Positions 28,901 to 36,753 of a stretch of DNA of 51,974 nt are shown here, piece by piece. The notes beneath the pieces were generated by a model. The model saw nothing but the letters and a program-made list of their open reading frames with translations, did no database searches and had not been told where the DNA came from. A program made the position numbers and the translations under genes. Every line of letters starts with the position of its first letter. Position 1 is the stretch's first letter. Source of the stretch: Flavobacteriaceae bacterium UBA2765 (lineage in GTDB: Bacteria; Bacteroidota; Bacteroidia; Flavobacteriales; Flavobacteriaceae); the NCBI GenBank assembly GCA_002352665.1, contig DEIV01000135.1, forward strand, positions 1 through 51,974, written 5' to 3'.

Positions 28901-30230
28901 TGATGATAGAACAGTAGCATTTGATGTAAGTAGATTAGAAAATAATCAAGTGTATTTGGTGCAATTACTTTCTAAGAAAAAAACACCCCCTCAAAGTACA
29001 AATATTCAAGCCTCTGTCAATGATATTTCGAGTGCTAAGAACAGAAGTGTATCACACATTCCTAGAGATGTTCCGTTAGCACAAGTAATTCAATTGACTG
29101 AGAGTAATGTAAACTTACTAAAAAACGGCTCTTCATTTAACGTTAAAGAACGAAAATTACCCGATGATTTACTATTTGATCCTAGCGAAAAAATACTGTA
29201 TAAATATTATTTTAAAACCAGTAAATATAACACCTTTAAAGAAAAAGTTACTGGAGTGAATTGGAACAGTACATTTAATGAATCACAAAATGTAGCGGGG
29301 CAATATTTTACATTCAATAGTACTTGGAATGAACGGCCAGAAGATTATGATAAATTTGGATCTGATACGCATAGATTAAAAGTTGAAAGATTGATTGAAC
29401 TTACTATTAATAAGGATAAAAGAAATTACAATTATCCTGAAAATAATTATATCAAACATGTAGTAAAGACCCATTTGAGCGGTCCGTTTAATAAAATAAT
29501 TGGTAAAGTTAATGGGTATGGTTTACCTTTTAATTTTAGTAATTATAAGAGAAATTACTACAGTGAAGGTGTTTATTTTACGCAAGGATCTTTATTTGAC
29601 ACCCCCTTAACGCAAGAAGAAACACAAAATGCTTTTGAAGCTCAAGAACAAAATGAGAATCAAAGCTATACCGCAACAAATAGCACTAATAATGAGAATA
29701 CTGGAGGTTATCAATACGTTACCTATTTTGTACCGTCATTAGTGGTAAGTGCACCACAAATTGAAATTAGACATCGTTTACCACCTATTGCTATTCAAAA
29801 CTTAAGACAAATGAAACGCGTGCTTTTACCAACAATCAGTGAACAGCTAGATTTATGGGAAGTAATGACTATAGATGAAGCTACCTGTTACAATTTAAAA
29901 TCAAGTAGCAATTCAAAGCATTACAGTTCTATGTACAAAAATAGATTCACTAAAAAACAATTGTATAAATACATTGTTAACAAACCTTATTCAGGAGATT
30001 TTTTAAGAGCTTTTGATAATCGAACTCGAAAAGATATTGAAAAGTTAAGAAAAAGTTATCGCTTTTTAGCTTACCCTAAATATGAAGATAATAACAAACC
30101 TTTTCAACAATCATTTATTTTACAGTATCAATACCCTAAGCCATCATCTAAAAAATATTATAAAGATGTAAAAAAAGAAGAAGAGGTAATATTAATGAAA
30201 CAAGGAACGCATGTACGTGTCACCAACTAA
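22977..30230 (+). CDS. Giant (2417-residue) secreted protein, possibly TANFOR-type
   Basis: Signal peptide at about residues 1-20 (ending S-F-A-Q), then V-D-V-R-V-R-P-P-Y. The N-terminal 160 residues resemble what I recall as the TANFOR domain of Bacteroidota surface proteins; I could not check this. Ig-like segments recur near 163 (P-K-I-I-F-P-Q-N-N) and 441 (R-L-Q-S-P-T-K-D-A). Two Cys pairs occur, C-K-S-N-C (about 615) and C-D-N-C (about 1175). A long beta-rich middle includes G-L-G-G-G-A-S-H-H (about 1350). The last 300 residues are Lys/Tyr-rich and basic. No T9SS C-terminal domain, protease or ATPase motif was found. Probably outer-surface; function unknown. Confidence 0.7.
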   Translation: MKKLTLLTLLVCTILSNSFAQQIDVDVRVRPPYQLSLDGLTNQLLATVRNTNLEVPANNINFKLELYGPRGLRIFSNRVFDVDIDLEPGEIRQFIGNDWDALYESTNLTIEPIDEKQRMIDTQMLRDGVYKICLTAFSTVTNERLSKGVPSDCGGFTVEVPDAPKIIFPQNNYKIPLDGSPLNIIWQQTNLKSSPTYSVEIVDATNFPNVISISEEAFNHAEKVYQNDDISNFQETVEDVDWEKDHIYFIRVTSRFGENEGFLYKFRIHSKPVYIRFEGNAIADDDEEIVKDIPTPLNDDVKEEAIVDTNDMNVKPHYPMANDTIPFLEFPLVVKFSPESDKIKRMKFTASFNNSKNESDTLTWKNGALKFLESKKISNADWSQASLIPLLDVTNTEIIKRGEQYHWSGDVSLFTKAKGDKEDSFNIPQQKFMVGMPKSRLQSPTKDAVVSAGDIKFEWETAQKQGGRILPDYKLVHINKDGVLETRISNVNEHWVLQVFNKEMSTKKEDRVQQYHEKLQININELYNATTRKFDIVKIQEKLYASLNHNFTITENGDYWWRVVWLKNPNLGDAEIENLSSADIYHTTSLLPFTIGEDEPAVAEKSPPTDDECKSNCVIPEPSKTGTIALKVGDTTKIGKFNLVVKSISKDKNKTYTGAGLIAVPFLNNVKVKVEFKDIKINSLNQIYAGTVKAKQDKEFVTRDAKVVDGLEMLGMSKAEAKSLDDAISDASKTVYEMVAGAETTLPLGWDFELDGHRIRLAVMDLDFKSTTAVLDAMALADIPLISDDGSKYKETISFGAKDLCFNPGGLGDDIRFYVPEDLELNPGDKNVFAVRGHTAVRADQTRTDKDYTYLRWGCDGFKELNIALQLKFSREVIIPEDDKGKPAKTGNVYGITNFNIKREDDKVNYLAEIHFSAPFQLPDEKAYGWGFEVSHVWLDLSTTENPPNIKFPTDYQFDTDDSRLANTWKGLWIDKIALKAPHFIETAQTDQKKIELQASNFIIDPKVSFSLELLDFIPLTDKAKIEGSHISIDTVFIAMVQNNFKKAGFTGKIALPIAEDKESQMFKYNVLFDKAKSKDEDEEVFGLVLSAKPAKEDVEIISKGLMMKGKIAKTSFIEIGFRSKVYTKFKLDGTFGFSTELDEKKQDRAFTLNMAGVKIEGLEFDSSKADPFKCDNCLKTSLASPQKTVSGFPITLKNIDMGTNEGNPMLIIEPRLSLMGDGAGLDVSTQINITAKLAKVNDAWNFSIEDAEIKKVTLEPETNLGGIKISGFLEFYKEENKKGTKGALTVLLPGDIGGMMSADFGVHKDENAKPSDFDVNKKWYSYWYVDGTILFGSTGIPMGAINLYGLGGGASHHMTQSSLPDGGKLLSSVSKQIKSTKNEINSSGSKYTPDFDTGLGIKFTTVMGSPGGGKVYNFDVTLSGEFNNSGGLHRLGLEGNARILSNDDNPFTGEAPMQAYVNFGMENFEDADKLLVTGNLIVSLDMLNGTLKGIGKVENGSSYNVPASYSGPKDNILVQAGFMSNNETDQWYFVMGKPQESERAGISIGITLNGKRHEISKTTGYFLAGNALDLIGVDLGLPTPTQAFLNIQNNARNGNFRADSELKEDPEIANAVTNPTSVQGFQFGAAMDYNYKVDLPIFYFNLAMAVGFDLLMKNVEQCTGSTKGKLYTPPGNAGWYTEGQFYAGISGDFGLQVDLYFISGKFSILEAAAAIMLQGNFPNPDGFRGEGDIAYNILGGLVAGNYHFNIKAGERCVAYTDPADALDNLNIIQDLKPNEAKEVSVFATTAASFGIGLNRDFDIPITKTEIKTVRARIESWILKEKNGAELSGTIIMKNDNLAAVFERTDMFKGNKNYTQTIKVMADEFVNGKWTQIQNKEKTSAWFNERTENFKTGESPDVIAEENVNYTYPLKNQKHFLKKETLSNQGYVVLNQAQNQDKKVFDRSTGRDFIARFIKIDGNNTPLETPIRLMHDDRTVAFDVSRLENNQVYLVQLLSKKKTPPQSTNIQASVNDISSAKNRSVSHIPRDVPLAQVIQLTESNVNLLKNGSSFNVKERKLPDDLLFDPSEKILYKYYFKTSKYNTFKEKVTGVNWNSTFNESQNVAGQYFTFNSTWNERPEDYDKFGSDTHRLKVERLIELTINKDKRNYNYPENNYIKHVVKTHLSGPFNKIIGKVNGYGLPFNFSNYKRNYYSEGVYFTQGSLFDTPLTQEETQNAFEAQEQNENQSYTATNSTNNENTGGYQYVTYFVPSLVVSAPQIEIRHRLPPIAIQNLRQMKRVLLPTISEQLDLWEVMTIDEATCYNLKSSSNSKHYSSMYKNRFTKKQLYKYIVNKPYSGDFLRAFDNRTRKDIEKLRKSYRFLAYPKYEDNNKPFQQSFILQYQYPKPSSKKYYKDVKKEEEVILMKQGTHVRVTN

Positions 30231-30240
30231 ACTACGAATC

Positions 30241-32355
30241 ATGAAGAAAAGAATATTTTATATACTCATATTAATATGTATTTCTTATACAATTAACGCA
30301 CAAAATATAAGTGTTGAGAATGACAGTACTACAATTATTGTTACGCAACGAAAACTAGAATTAAAAGTGAAGAATACGGGTAAAAAAATCATTTTACGAT
30401 GGGCTCCAGATAGCCCAGGGGCTTGGCATTTATCAAATACCAAAGGCTATATGATAGAACGGTTGGCTTATAAAGATGGTGCGAACCTTTTTGATACTGG
30501 TTACCAATTAATTACTCCAGACACTTTAAAGCCATGGGCTCTTGATAAATGGGAACCTATTGCCAATGAAGCCTCTGGAGATAAATATGCAGCTATAGCC
30601 GCACAAGCCATTCATGGTAAAAGAAACTTGTCCGCTCCAGAAAATAAAGATGCCAATTTTTTGCAAAAAGCTAACGAATTGAATAATTTATATGCTTTTG
30701 CATTGCTGGCCGCTGAATTTTCAAGAAATGCAGCATTGGCGTCAGGTTTAAGATATGAAGATACCGATATAGATCCTTCCTTGAATTATGTGTATCGTGT
30801 GTATAGTAATGTAGCAACACAATACTATCAAATAGATACCGCATACGTAATGTTAAAAGGGAATGAAATTACTCAGAGTATTGTTCCAGAAATCGCTGAG
30901 GTAGAGGAATCAGAAAAATTTATCACACTAAAGTGGGATAGAGCCTATAATGAAGATTTTTCGGCTTGGTATATTGAAAAATCATCAGATAAAGGAAAAA
31001 CATTTCAACGACTAAATAAAGACCCCTATATGCATAGTGTAAAAAATGCTCAAAACGCCGCTTATATTATATATAGAGACTCTGTCACCGAGCTTTATAA
31101 GAAGCATCAATATAGAATTATTGGTATCAATACGTTTGCAGAATTAAGTACACCATCAAAAGTGGTTACAGCCATGGGTAGAGATAAAACGCCACCACCA
31201 ACCCCCATGAATGTTATCGCAGAACAAGTAAATGAAAATAACTTAAAAATTACTTGGGATGCTGAAGTGGTACCCGACCTAAAAGGTTTTTATATCACAA
31301 AATCATCAGGTATAGGTAGTAAAGAAGAACTGATTACCAAAAATTTATTATCCATAGACATCAGAAGTTATACAGATCTAGACTATAACCAACTTAAAAA
31401 TAATTGGTATCAAATCTATGCGATAGATACGGTGGGTAATGCCATTGTTTCCTATCCAACATATGGTGCTGTTAGAGATGATTTTGCCCCAGAAAAACTT
31501 GAAAATATGCAAGGAACAATTGATACTTTAGGTATTGTAAAATTAGATTGGAGTTTAGGTAAAGAAAAAGATTTGTACGGTTACCATGTTTATATGGCAA
31601 ATGCCAAAGACCACGTTTATTCACGCCTTACTTCACAACCTATACGTGATACTATTTTTACTGATACCATAACACTTAAGGTCCTCACAGAAGATATTTA
31701 TTATAAAATTAAAGCGGTAGATATTAAAGGTAATGTTTCTGAGTTTTCTGAAATGTTACAACTAAAGAAACCAGATATTATTCCACCTTCGGCTCCTGTT
31801 TTTAACGATTATAATGTTTTAAAAAGCGGAATTCAACTCTCTTGGGCACCAAGTACTTCAAATGATATTCAAACACATTATTTGTATAGAAAAGAAATAA
31901 AGACTTCAGATTGGGAGCTGATTTACCGTACAGATTTATTTAAAGATCAAGATCGTTACTTAGACAAAACGCCAGAAGTAGGAAAAACTTATACTTATAA
32001 ATTAACGGCTGAAGATGACGAAGGTTTACAAACAGATGGCGTTTATATTGTTACTTTAACTGCCATAGATTTTTCCACACCTATTCCAGTTAAAAACTTG
32101 AATATTACATTAAACAAAGAGCAAAAGCAAGCCGTTTTAAAATGGACATATCCAAAAAAAGGAGCATTACTATTTATCGTTTTTAGAGCTGTAAATGGAG
32201 GTGGATTTAATATTATTAAAACAATGGATAGTAATAAAACACAATATATAGATAAAAATATAAAGCCCAATACCAATTACGAATATACCATTCAAGTACA
32301 GTATCCAGAACAGAAAAAAAGTGGTTTTAGTCCAATTAAAAAAATAACATTATAA
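30241..32355 (+). CDS. Secreted protein with five fibronectin type III-like domains
   Basis: A 704-residue protein with a signal peptide (about residues 1-20, ending I-N-A-Q). The first 200 residues form a distinct domain with W-A-P-D-S-P-G-A-W. Then come five units of about 100 residues starting near 220, 315, 413, 511 and 613, each with a Trp strand (such as I-T-L-K-W-D or L-K-I-T-W-D) and a Tyr near the end, typical of FN3. No lipobox and no T9SS C-terminal domain. It starts 10 bases after the giant protein's stop; an in-frame ATG ten codons earlier would overlap that gene and lacks a signal peptide. Likely works with the giant protein. Confidence 0.8.
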   Translation: MKKRIFYILILICISYTINAQNISVENDSTTIIVTQRKLELKVKNTGKKIILRWAPDSPGAWHLSNTKGYMIERLAYKDGANLFDTGYQLITPDTLKPWALDKWEPIANEASGDKYAAIAAQAIHGKRNLSAPENKDANFLQKANELNNLYAFALLAAEFSRNAALASGLRYEDTDIDPSLNYVYRVYSNVATQYYQIDTAYVMLKGNEITQSIVPEIAEVEESEKFITLKWDRAYNEDFSAWYIEKSSDKGKTFQRLNKDPYMHSVKNAQNAAYIIYRDSVTELYKKHQYRIIGINTFAELSTPSKVVTAMGRDKTPPPTPMNVIAEQVNENNLKITWDAEVVPDLKGFYITKSSGIGSKEELITKNLLSIDIRSYTDLDYNQLKNNWYQIYAIDTVGNAIVSYPTYGAVRDDFAPEKLENMQGTIDTLGIVKLDWSLGKEKDLYGYHVYMANAKDHVYSRLTSQPIRDTIFTDTITLKVLTEDIYYKIKAVDIKGNVSEFSEMLQLKKPDIIPPSAPVFNDYNVLKSGIQLSWAPSTSNDIQTHYLYRKEIKTSDWELIYRTDLFKDQDRYLDKTPEVGKTYTYKLTAEDDEGLQTDGVYIVTLTAIDFSTPIPVKNLNITLNKEQKQAVLKWTYPKKGALLFIVFRAVNGGGFNIIKTMDSNKTQYIDKNIKPNTNYEYTIQVQYPEQKKSGFSPIKKITL

Positions 32356-32383
32356 GATATTTATTAAAATAAACCGATTAGCG

Positions 32384-32824
32384 ATGAAAAAAGCACTCTT
32401 TATACTCACCATAAGTCTCCTTTTATTTTCAATCAAGACACACGCTCAGTTTAAGTTAGAGTTAATTAAAATAAAATGTCTTGTCTCTGAAGAAAGTTCT
32501 GATGATGAAACCTATATAAGTGTTGGTAATAAATATAAAGTATGGCATTATAATCAACGTCATAGTGGCGATACTGGAACAGGCGATTTAGAAAATCAGG
32601 ATGTTAGAACGCTCACACATTTAGCACCGTTTAAGTTTAATTGTCAAACAATAATTAAAATATCTGAAGGTGATGGAGGTGGATCTGCTGATGATTTGTT
32701 AGGAAAGATAACCATTAGTGTGCCTAAAAGTTATTTTCAAAAATTAGGAAAAGTACAATCAAAAGAGTTCAAAAATGGCTCTTGGTGGTACAGAATTGAT
32801 TATAGGGTGTCACTTGATGATTAA
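32384..32824 (+). CDS. Small secreted protein of unknown function
   Basis: A 146-residue protein with a signal peptide (about residues 1-21, K-T-H-A-Q) and a beta-rich mature part containing C-L-V-S-E-E-S-S-D-D, a Gly-rich loop G-D-G-G-G-S and a C-terminal W-W-Y-R-I-D-Y. No family recognised. It follows the FN3 gene by 28 bases and probably belongs to the same transcript. The DNA of its last 12 or so codons recurs 720 bases downstream as a non-coding relic (33511-33548), so this gene has been duplicated and one copy lost. Confidence 0.6.
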   Translation: MKKALFILTISLLLFSIKTHAQFKLELIKIKCLVSEESSDDETYISVGNKYKVWHYNQRHSGDTGTGDLENQDVRTLTHLAPFKFNCQTIIKISEGDGGGSADDLLGKITISVPKSYFQKLGKVQSKEFKNGSWWYRIDYRVSLDD

Positions 32825-32843
32825 ATTTTAAAAAAACAAAAAA

Positions 32844-33419
32844 ATGAAATTAACTTATTTATTAATAGGTATTATCTCAATGAGCCTTTTTATTTCTTGT
32901 TATAGAGAAGATAACATACCTGAAATTCCAATTTTAAAAATTAAAAAAGATAATATTATTTCCATTGAAAACAATGCTTCTTTATTTAATATAGACGATA
33001 CAATTATTATCAATTCAATTGTTGAAAACACACAAACTACTATTGACGGTCAAGAAATTACTTTAGATGATTATTATGCAGATGGAGAATCAAAGAATGT
33101 CTGGTATAACTTAATGCTTTTAAAAGAATCAAATTTTGGTGGTTTAATCAGTATTCCTATAAATGATGAGTATATAGAATCTATTGAAGGAATAAGTACA
33201 ACAGAAGGTGGTGAAAGAATTAACCTAATAAGTACTTTAAAAGACGAAACGTTTAAAAGCAAATTTGGTATTAAATTGAAAGAAGCAGGAACTTATTATT
33301 TGTCTTCAGGTAAAGATGTTATAATTTCAGGTGGGGATTATGAAAAAGGAATCATTCATATTTATACAAATATTGTAAATTCAAATAAAAACGGAATGTA
33401 TAAATTTACTGTAAAATAA
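32844..33419 (+). CDS. Lipoprotein of unknown function
   Basis: A 191-residue lipoprotein. Lipobox L-F-I-S-C at about residues 15-19, then Y-R-E-D-N. The mature part is beta-rich with alternating Ile/Asn/Thr strands, an acidic middle (L-D-D-Y-Y-A-D-G), G-G-L-I-S-I-P, and the end Y-K-F-T-V-K. It lies 19 bases after the small secreted gene. No family recognised. Confidence 0.6.
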   Translation: MKLTYLLIGIISMSLFISCYREDNIPEIPILKIKKDNIISIENNASLFNIDDTIIINSIVENTQTTIDGQEITLDDYYADGESKNVWYNLMLLKESNFGGLISIPINDEYIESIEGISTTEGGERINLISTLKDETFKSKFGIKLKEAGTYYLSSGKDVIISGGDYEKGIIHIYTNIVNSNKNGMYKFTVK

Positions 33420-33510
33420 TGAATGATTTTCATTTAATCTATAGTATTATAAAAAGTTGATTCTTTTTTAAATTTAATATGAGACATTTTTTTAAGTAAA
33501 GCGTTAGGTA

Positions 33511-33548
33511 TAGAATTCATTATAGGGTGTCGCTTGATGATTAAATTT
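33511..33548 (+). pseudogene. Relic of a duplicated copy of the 32384-32824 gene end
   Basis: 35 of 38 bases match 32791-32828, which covers the last codons, stop and first bases after the gene at 32384. The spacing is exactly 720 bases. No open frame precedes it, so it is a leftover of a tandem duplication in which the intervening lipoprotein gene survived. The rest of 33420-33782 has no gene; it also holds the palindrome at 33618-33660. Confidence 0.6.
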
Positions 33549-33617
33549 CAGAATTTTCAATCTATATACTAATTCAAACCAACGATAAACAAATCTAAAC
33601 AACCTATACTAAAACTC

Positions 33618-33660
33618 ATGTTGAAATAATGTTAAAACTTTATATTTAACATGTCAACAT
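33618..33660. repeat. Two-step palindrome
   Basis: Outer arms ATGTTGA/TCAACAT (33618-33624, 33654-33660) and inner arms ATGTTAAA/TTTAACAT (33629-33636, 33645-33652) are both perfect, with an 8-base loop and unequal bulges of 4 and 1 bases. No strong T-tract follows. It could end the upstream operon or be a protein-binding site. Confidence 0.5.
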
Positions 33661-33782
33661 TTCAAAATATTTAAAGACTAAAAAGAAATAAACTATTATA
33701 ACAGCAAAGACAGGAATCTAGTTTTATTACTGGAGTTAAATAATTAACCCTAAGAAAAAACTTTTATCTAAACAAAAAAACT

Positions 33783-34289
33783 ATGAAAACACTAAGTATT
33801 TTTCTATTAATCATCACACTTTTTAGTTGTAAAAATGAAAAAATAGATGTAAAAAAAGATAGTACAACGAGCCCTGAAACAAGTGTTACCGCAACAAGTA
33901 ATACAACATATTTAACCGCAAAAATAGACGGTAAGGATATTTCTGCTACAATGGCTGTATTAGCATTAGAGGTTACCGTAAAAGGAGTTACAACGTTTAC
34001 CCTAGCTACAGAAGATAAAAAAAACAAGGTCAGCTTACGGTTTATTTATAAAACCTTGGCAAATGATGTACCTGAAGATGTTCTCACTATGAATAAAGCC
34101 TTTAGTATAGAATATGATGGAAAAGGATATATGGCAGTTCATAAAAATATAAATTTTATTATTGTCAAAGAAACAGATAGCCATCTAGAAGGCACCTTTT
34201 CTTTTACAGCAAAAGAATTAGGTGGAAAAGAAACTATTGAAGTGAGTGATGGAGAATTTAAAGCCAGAAAAAAATTAGACAACCTTTAA
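33783..34289 (+). CDS. Lipoprotein, possibly DUF6252-like
   Basis: A 168-residue lipoprotein. Lipobox L-F-S-C at about residues 13-16, then a Ser/Thr linker and a beta-sandwich-like mature domain beginning T-T-Y-L-T-A-K-I-D-G-K and containing L-E-G-T-F-S-F-T-A and a final G-E-F-K-A. This order resembles the DUF6252 lipoproteins common in Bacteroidota; I cannot confirm the family. It is 24 bases upstream of the next lipoprotein gene and likely cotranscribed. Confidence 0.55.
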   Translation: MKTLSIFLLIITLFSCKNEKIDVKKDSTTSPETSVTATSNTTYLTAKIDGKDISATMAVLALEVTVKGVTTFTLATEDKKNKVSLRFIYKTLANDVPEDVLTMNKAFSIEYDGKGYMAVHKNINFIIVKETDSHLEGTFSFTAKELGGKETIEVSDGEFKARKKLDNL

Positions 34290-34313
34290 AAGTGAAACCA
34301 AAATAATAAAACC

Positions 34314-35477
34314 ATGAAAAACATAAGTTTACTAACAATAATTGTAACCGTATTAATAATTCTATCCTGTAATGCACAACAAACACAAAATGTATTACCT
34401 AAAGTTGAAAACCACCTTATCGGAGAAATAGATTATACACACGAAGCCTTAGAACTTGTTCAAAGGCAAGAAAATGGAGAAGAAATTAGTTTAGGAAAAA
34501 TCGATAAAGAGGGTATAATTTATTTTAGTTTACCTGAATTTGATATTAAGGCACTTTATGATAGTATTCCTTTACAACCTTATCCTTTACAAGAAAGGTT
34601 GTTAATGAGTAATTGTAAAGACAAGGATAATTCTACAAAACCATCTTTTGATGATATTTACACTTATGAATACAAGCTTTTTGTAAAAAAGTATGGAACA
34701 TACGTAGCCATTTTAGAGGCTGTGAGCGATGAAAAAAAAACAAAGAATAATGGATCTGGAATAGGTAGTATCTATTCTTGGTTTTATATTAATAAAGCCA
34801 TTGATTATAAAGATGAATGTATTAAAACATCTTATAATAATGCTGTTGAAGCGACTACTAGTGTAAACATCCAATTTGAAAAAGGATGGAACTTTATAGA
34901 AAAAAATCAAGTAGCAGTTCGAAAATATGAAAATTCTAAAATCACGCAGCCAGAAAAGATAGAGTTTACTAAAACTTCACCATCATCTAAAAAGGTAAAA
35001 TGGTTTTTAAGACAAATAAAGGAGGATGAAAAAATACAAATCGCCAAAAAATTGGACAAATTAACGCCCATAACGAAAAAACAGTTTGAAAAATGGACAC
35101 CAAAAAAACTAGGTGATTTATCAGTAACTACCAAAGAATATGGCAAGTCACCTAGAGGACAAAAAAACAAAAACAATGTTCACTTAATCTATGCCAACGA
35201 AGGTCAAAAAAAAGAAATAGAATTGTATGTAGTCGATTGTGCGAAGAGCCCTGATGATATGAATATGATAAATTTTGCCTATGCCATGGAAAATGATGGT
35301 AAAGATGAAAAGGATATAAAGCCCTATGTAGCCCAGTACAATGAACGAGAAAAAGCCATGCAGTTATTGTATAAAGTTGAAGACAGAATAATTGTAAACG
35401 CTTCAGGAGTGAATATGAACGCCGAAGAGTTATGGGGTTATATTAAAAAATTAAAGGTTGAAAAGTTGCTACCTTAA
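34314..35477 (+). CDS. Large lipoprotein of unknown function
   Basis: A 387-residue lipoprotein. Lipobox L-I-I-L-S-C at about residue 19, then N-A-Q-Q. The N-terminal half (V-E-N-H-L-I-G-E-I-D-Y to about residue 200) includes aromatic, beta-like strands. The C-terminal half (about 215-387) is Lys-rich with a possible all-alpha tail. No catalytic motif or named family recognised. It is followed by a decayed lipoprotein gene. Confidence 0.6.
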   Translation: MKNISLLTIIVTVLIILSCNAQQTQNVLPKVENHLIGEIDYTHEALELVQRQENGEEISLGKIDKEGIIYFSLPEFDIKALYDSIPLQPYPLQERLLMSNCKDKDNSTKPSFDDIYTYEYKLFVKKYGTYVAILEAVSDEKKTKNNGSGIGSIYSWFYINKAIDYKDECIKTSYNNAVEATTSVNIQFEKGWNFIEKNQVAVRKYENSKITQPEKIEFTKTSPSSKKVKWFLRQIKEDEKIQIAKKLDKLTPITKKQFEKWTPKKLGDLSVTTKEYGKSPRGQKNKNNVHLIYANEGQKKEIELYVVDCAKSPDDMNMINFAYAMENDGKDEKDIKPYVAQYNEREKAMQLLYKVEDRIIVNASGVNMNAEELWGYIKKLKVEKLLP

Positions 35478-35489
35478 TAAAAAGTAATA

Positions 35490-35826
35490 ATGAATAAGAT
35501 ATTATTTATCATATCAAGTTTTAGTTGTAAGAGTTCTTATCAAAAAACAACACAGCAAGATATTGTAAATACAATAGCAATAGAAAAGCAAGGTTAACTT
35601 TAATTCAGATTTAACAAACGGATAGTTAACAGGTCTTGTATTAAATGTTATAAATGACTGTTGGGTGTAAGGTAAATGAGTATAGGAGTAGACCAGAAAA
35701 GTTGGATTGCTTTTGAATACAGAGGAAGAGTATGAAATTTTTGACTTAAAGAAAGAGGTCATACAACTAGAATACATTTTTCAAAAGACCATTCAATTTT
35801 ATTTCTCAAAATTATCAATTCTATAA
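35490..35826 (+). pseudogene. Decayed lipoprotein gene
   Basis: An ATG at 35490 opens a lipoprotein-like start (hydrophobic core, then F-S-C-K-S-S) but stops after 35 residues at 35595-35597. Coding-like sequence continues in other frames: F-N-S-D-L-T-N-G, a stop, then L-T-G-L-V-L-N-V-I-N-D-C-W-V, and finally L-N-T-E-E-E-Y-E-I-F-D-L-K-K and onward to a TAA at 35824-35826. At least two frame changes and several stops separate these pieces. I infer a lost lipoprotein gene. Confidence 0.5.
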
Positions 35827-35884
35827 GACACATAATTTGTAAAATTTATATATTAGCTGTCTAATACATAAAATATCAAAATTC

Positions 35885-36400
35885 ATGAAAACAGTAAGAA
35901 AAATCGCTTTGGTAATTGCTTTAATTGCCGGAATTACTACAATAAATGCCCAAATATCTATTGGAGCCGGTCTGGGCTATAATGATTTTGTTGCAGGTCC
36001 TGGAGTAGTAGTTAAAGGAGAAATTGAAATTATGGAAGACATTGTCGCTTCACCAGGCATTTCCTATTTTACCGGAAGTAAACTATATGGTCAAAAAAGA
36101 AATTTATTTTCAGTTGATGTTAATGGTCAATATTTAATAGACATTATGTTAGATGAATTAAAAGTATACCCTTTAGCAGGTTTAAATTATAGTAGTTATA
36201 ATACAGGAGATTTTTATATTAATGATGAAGCAGATGGCATTATTGGCCGTGCGGATAAAGGTAATTCTTTAGGTTTAAATGTTGGAGCCGGAGGTAGATG
36301 GTATTTTGCGGATCAAATAAGTGTATTTGCAGAATTAAAATATACTGTATCAGATAGGAGTCAGGTAGTTTTAGTTGGTGGAATTTTATATGAATTGTAG
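35885..36400 (+). CDS. Small outer-membrane beta-barrel protein
   Basis: A 171-residue protein with a signal peptide (cut after about residue 22, I-N-A-Q) and a mature part of alternating beta-strands with repeated glycines (G-A-G-L-G-Y, L-N-V-G-A-G-G-R-W-Y) ending V-V-L-V-G-G-I-L-Y-E-L. This fits an eight-stranded OmpX/OmpW-type barrel. The final residue is Leu rather than Phe. The last gene of the envelope block, followed by a clear terminator. Confidence 0.75.
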   Translation: MKTVRKIALVIALIAGITTINAQISIGAGLGYNDFVAGPGVVVKGEIEIMEDIVASPGISYFTGSKLYGQKRNLFSVDVNGQYLIDIMLDELKVYPLAGLNYSSYNTGDFYINDEADGIIGRADKGNSLGLNVGAGGRWYFADQISVFAELKYTVSDRSQVVLVGGILYEL

Positions 36401-36471
36401 ACGTAAAAACATACAAAACATTTAAAGTTCTAATGCATCATCAAAAAGGTGTAATTCAAGAAAAAAGAAAA

Positions 36472-36499
36472 AGAGTCAATTTTAATTGGCTCTTTTTTT
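36472..36499 (+). terminator. Rho-independent terminator of the envelope block
   Basis: AGAGTCAAT at 36472-36480 pairs with ATTGGCTCT at 36485-36493 (one G-U), followed by a run of T to 36499. The rest of 36401-36753 shows only AT-rich sequence upstream of nrdB and no clear perfect promoter. Confidence 0.85.
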
Positions 36500-36753
36500 G
36501 TTTTAGGCAGAAAATAAAAATAGTAGTAAACATCGCTGCTTCATACAAGGCATAAAATTTAAAACGCTTAAAATCAGCAAGATGAATGTTAAGATATTGT
36601 TAAGAAATTTTCTATTTTTTTTTAATTTGTTAAAAACTTCTCTTGTTTTGTGGATAATTATGATTTTTATAATTCATTAAATAATTGAATATTTGTTTCA
36701 ACTGGTTTTGGTCAAAAGACAAAATTTCATAATTTCTCAAAATTCAATTTAAA

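Noticed and set aside
22977..30230. Identification of the giant protein as SprA (T9SS translocon) because of its size
   Set aside because: Size alone matches; no SprA-like motifs were seen and the N-terminus is Ig/TANFOR-like.
36600..36753. A promoter or NrdR box before nrdB
   Set aside because: Only imperfect TAnnTTTG-like sequences (such as TTGTTTTG) and no NrdR-box pair could be seen.
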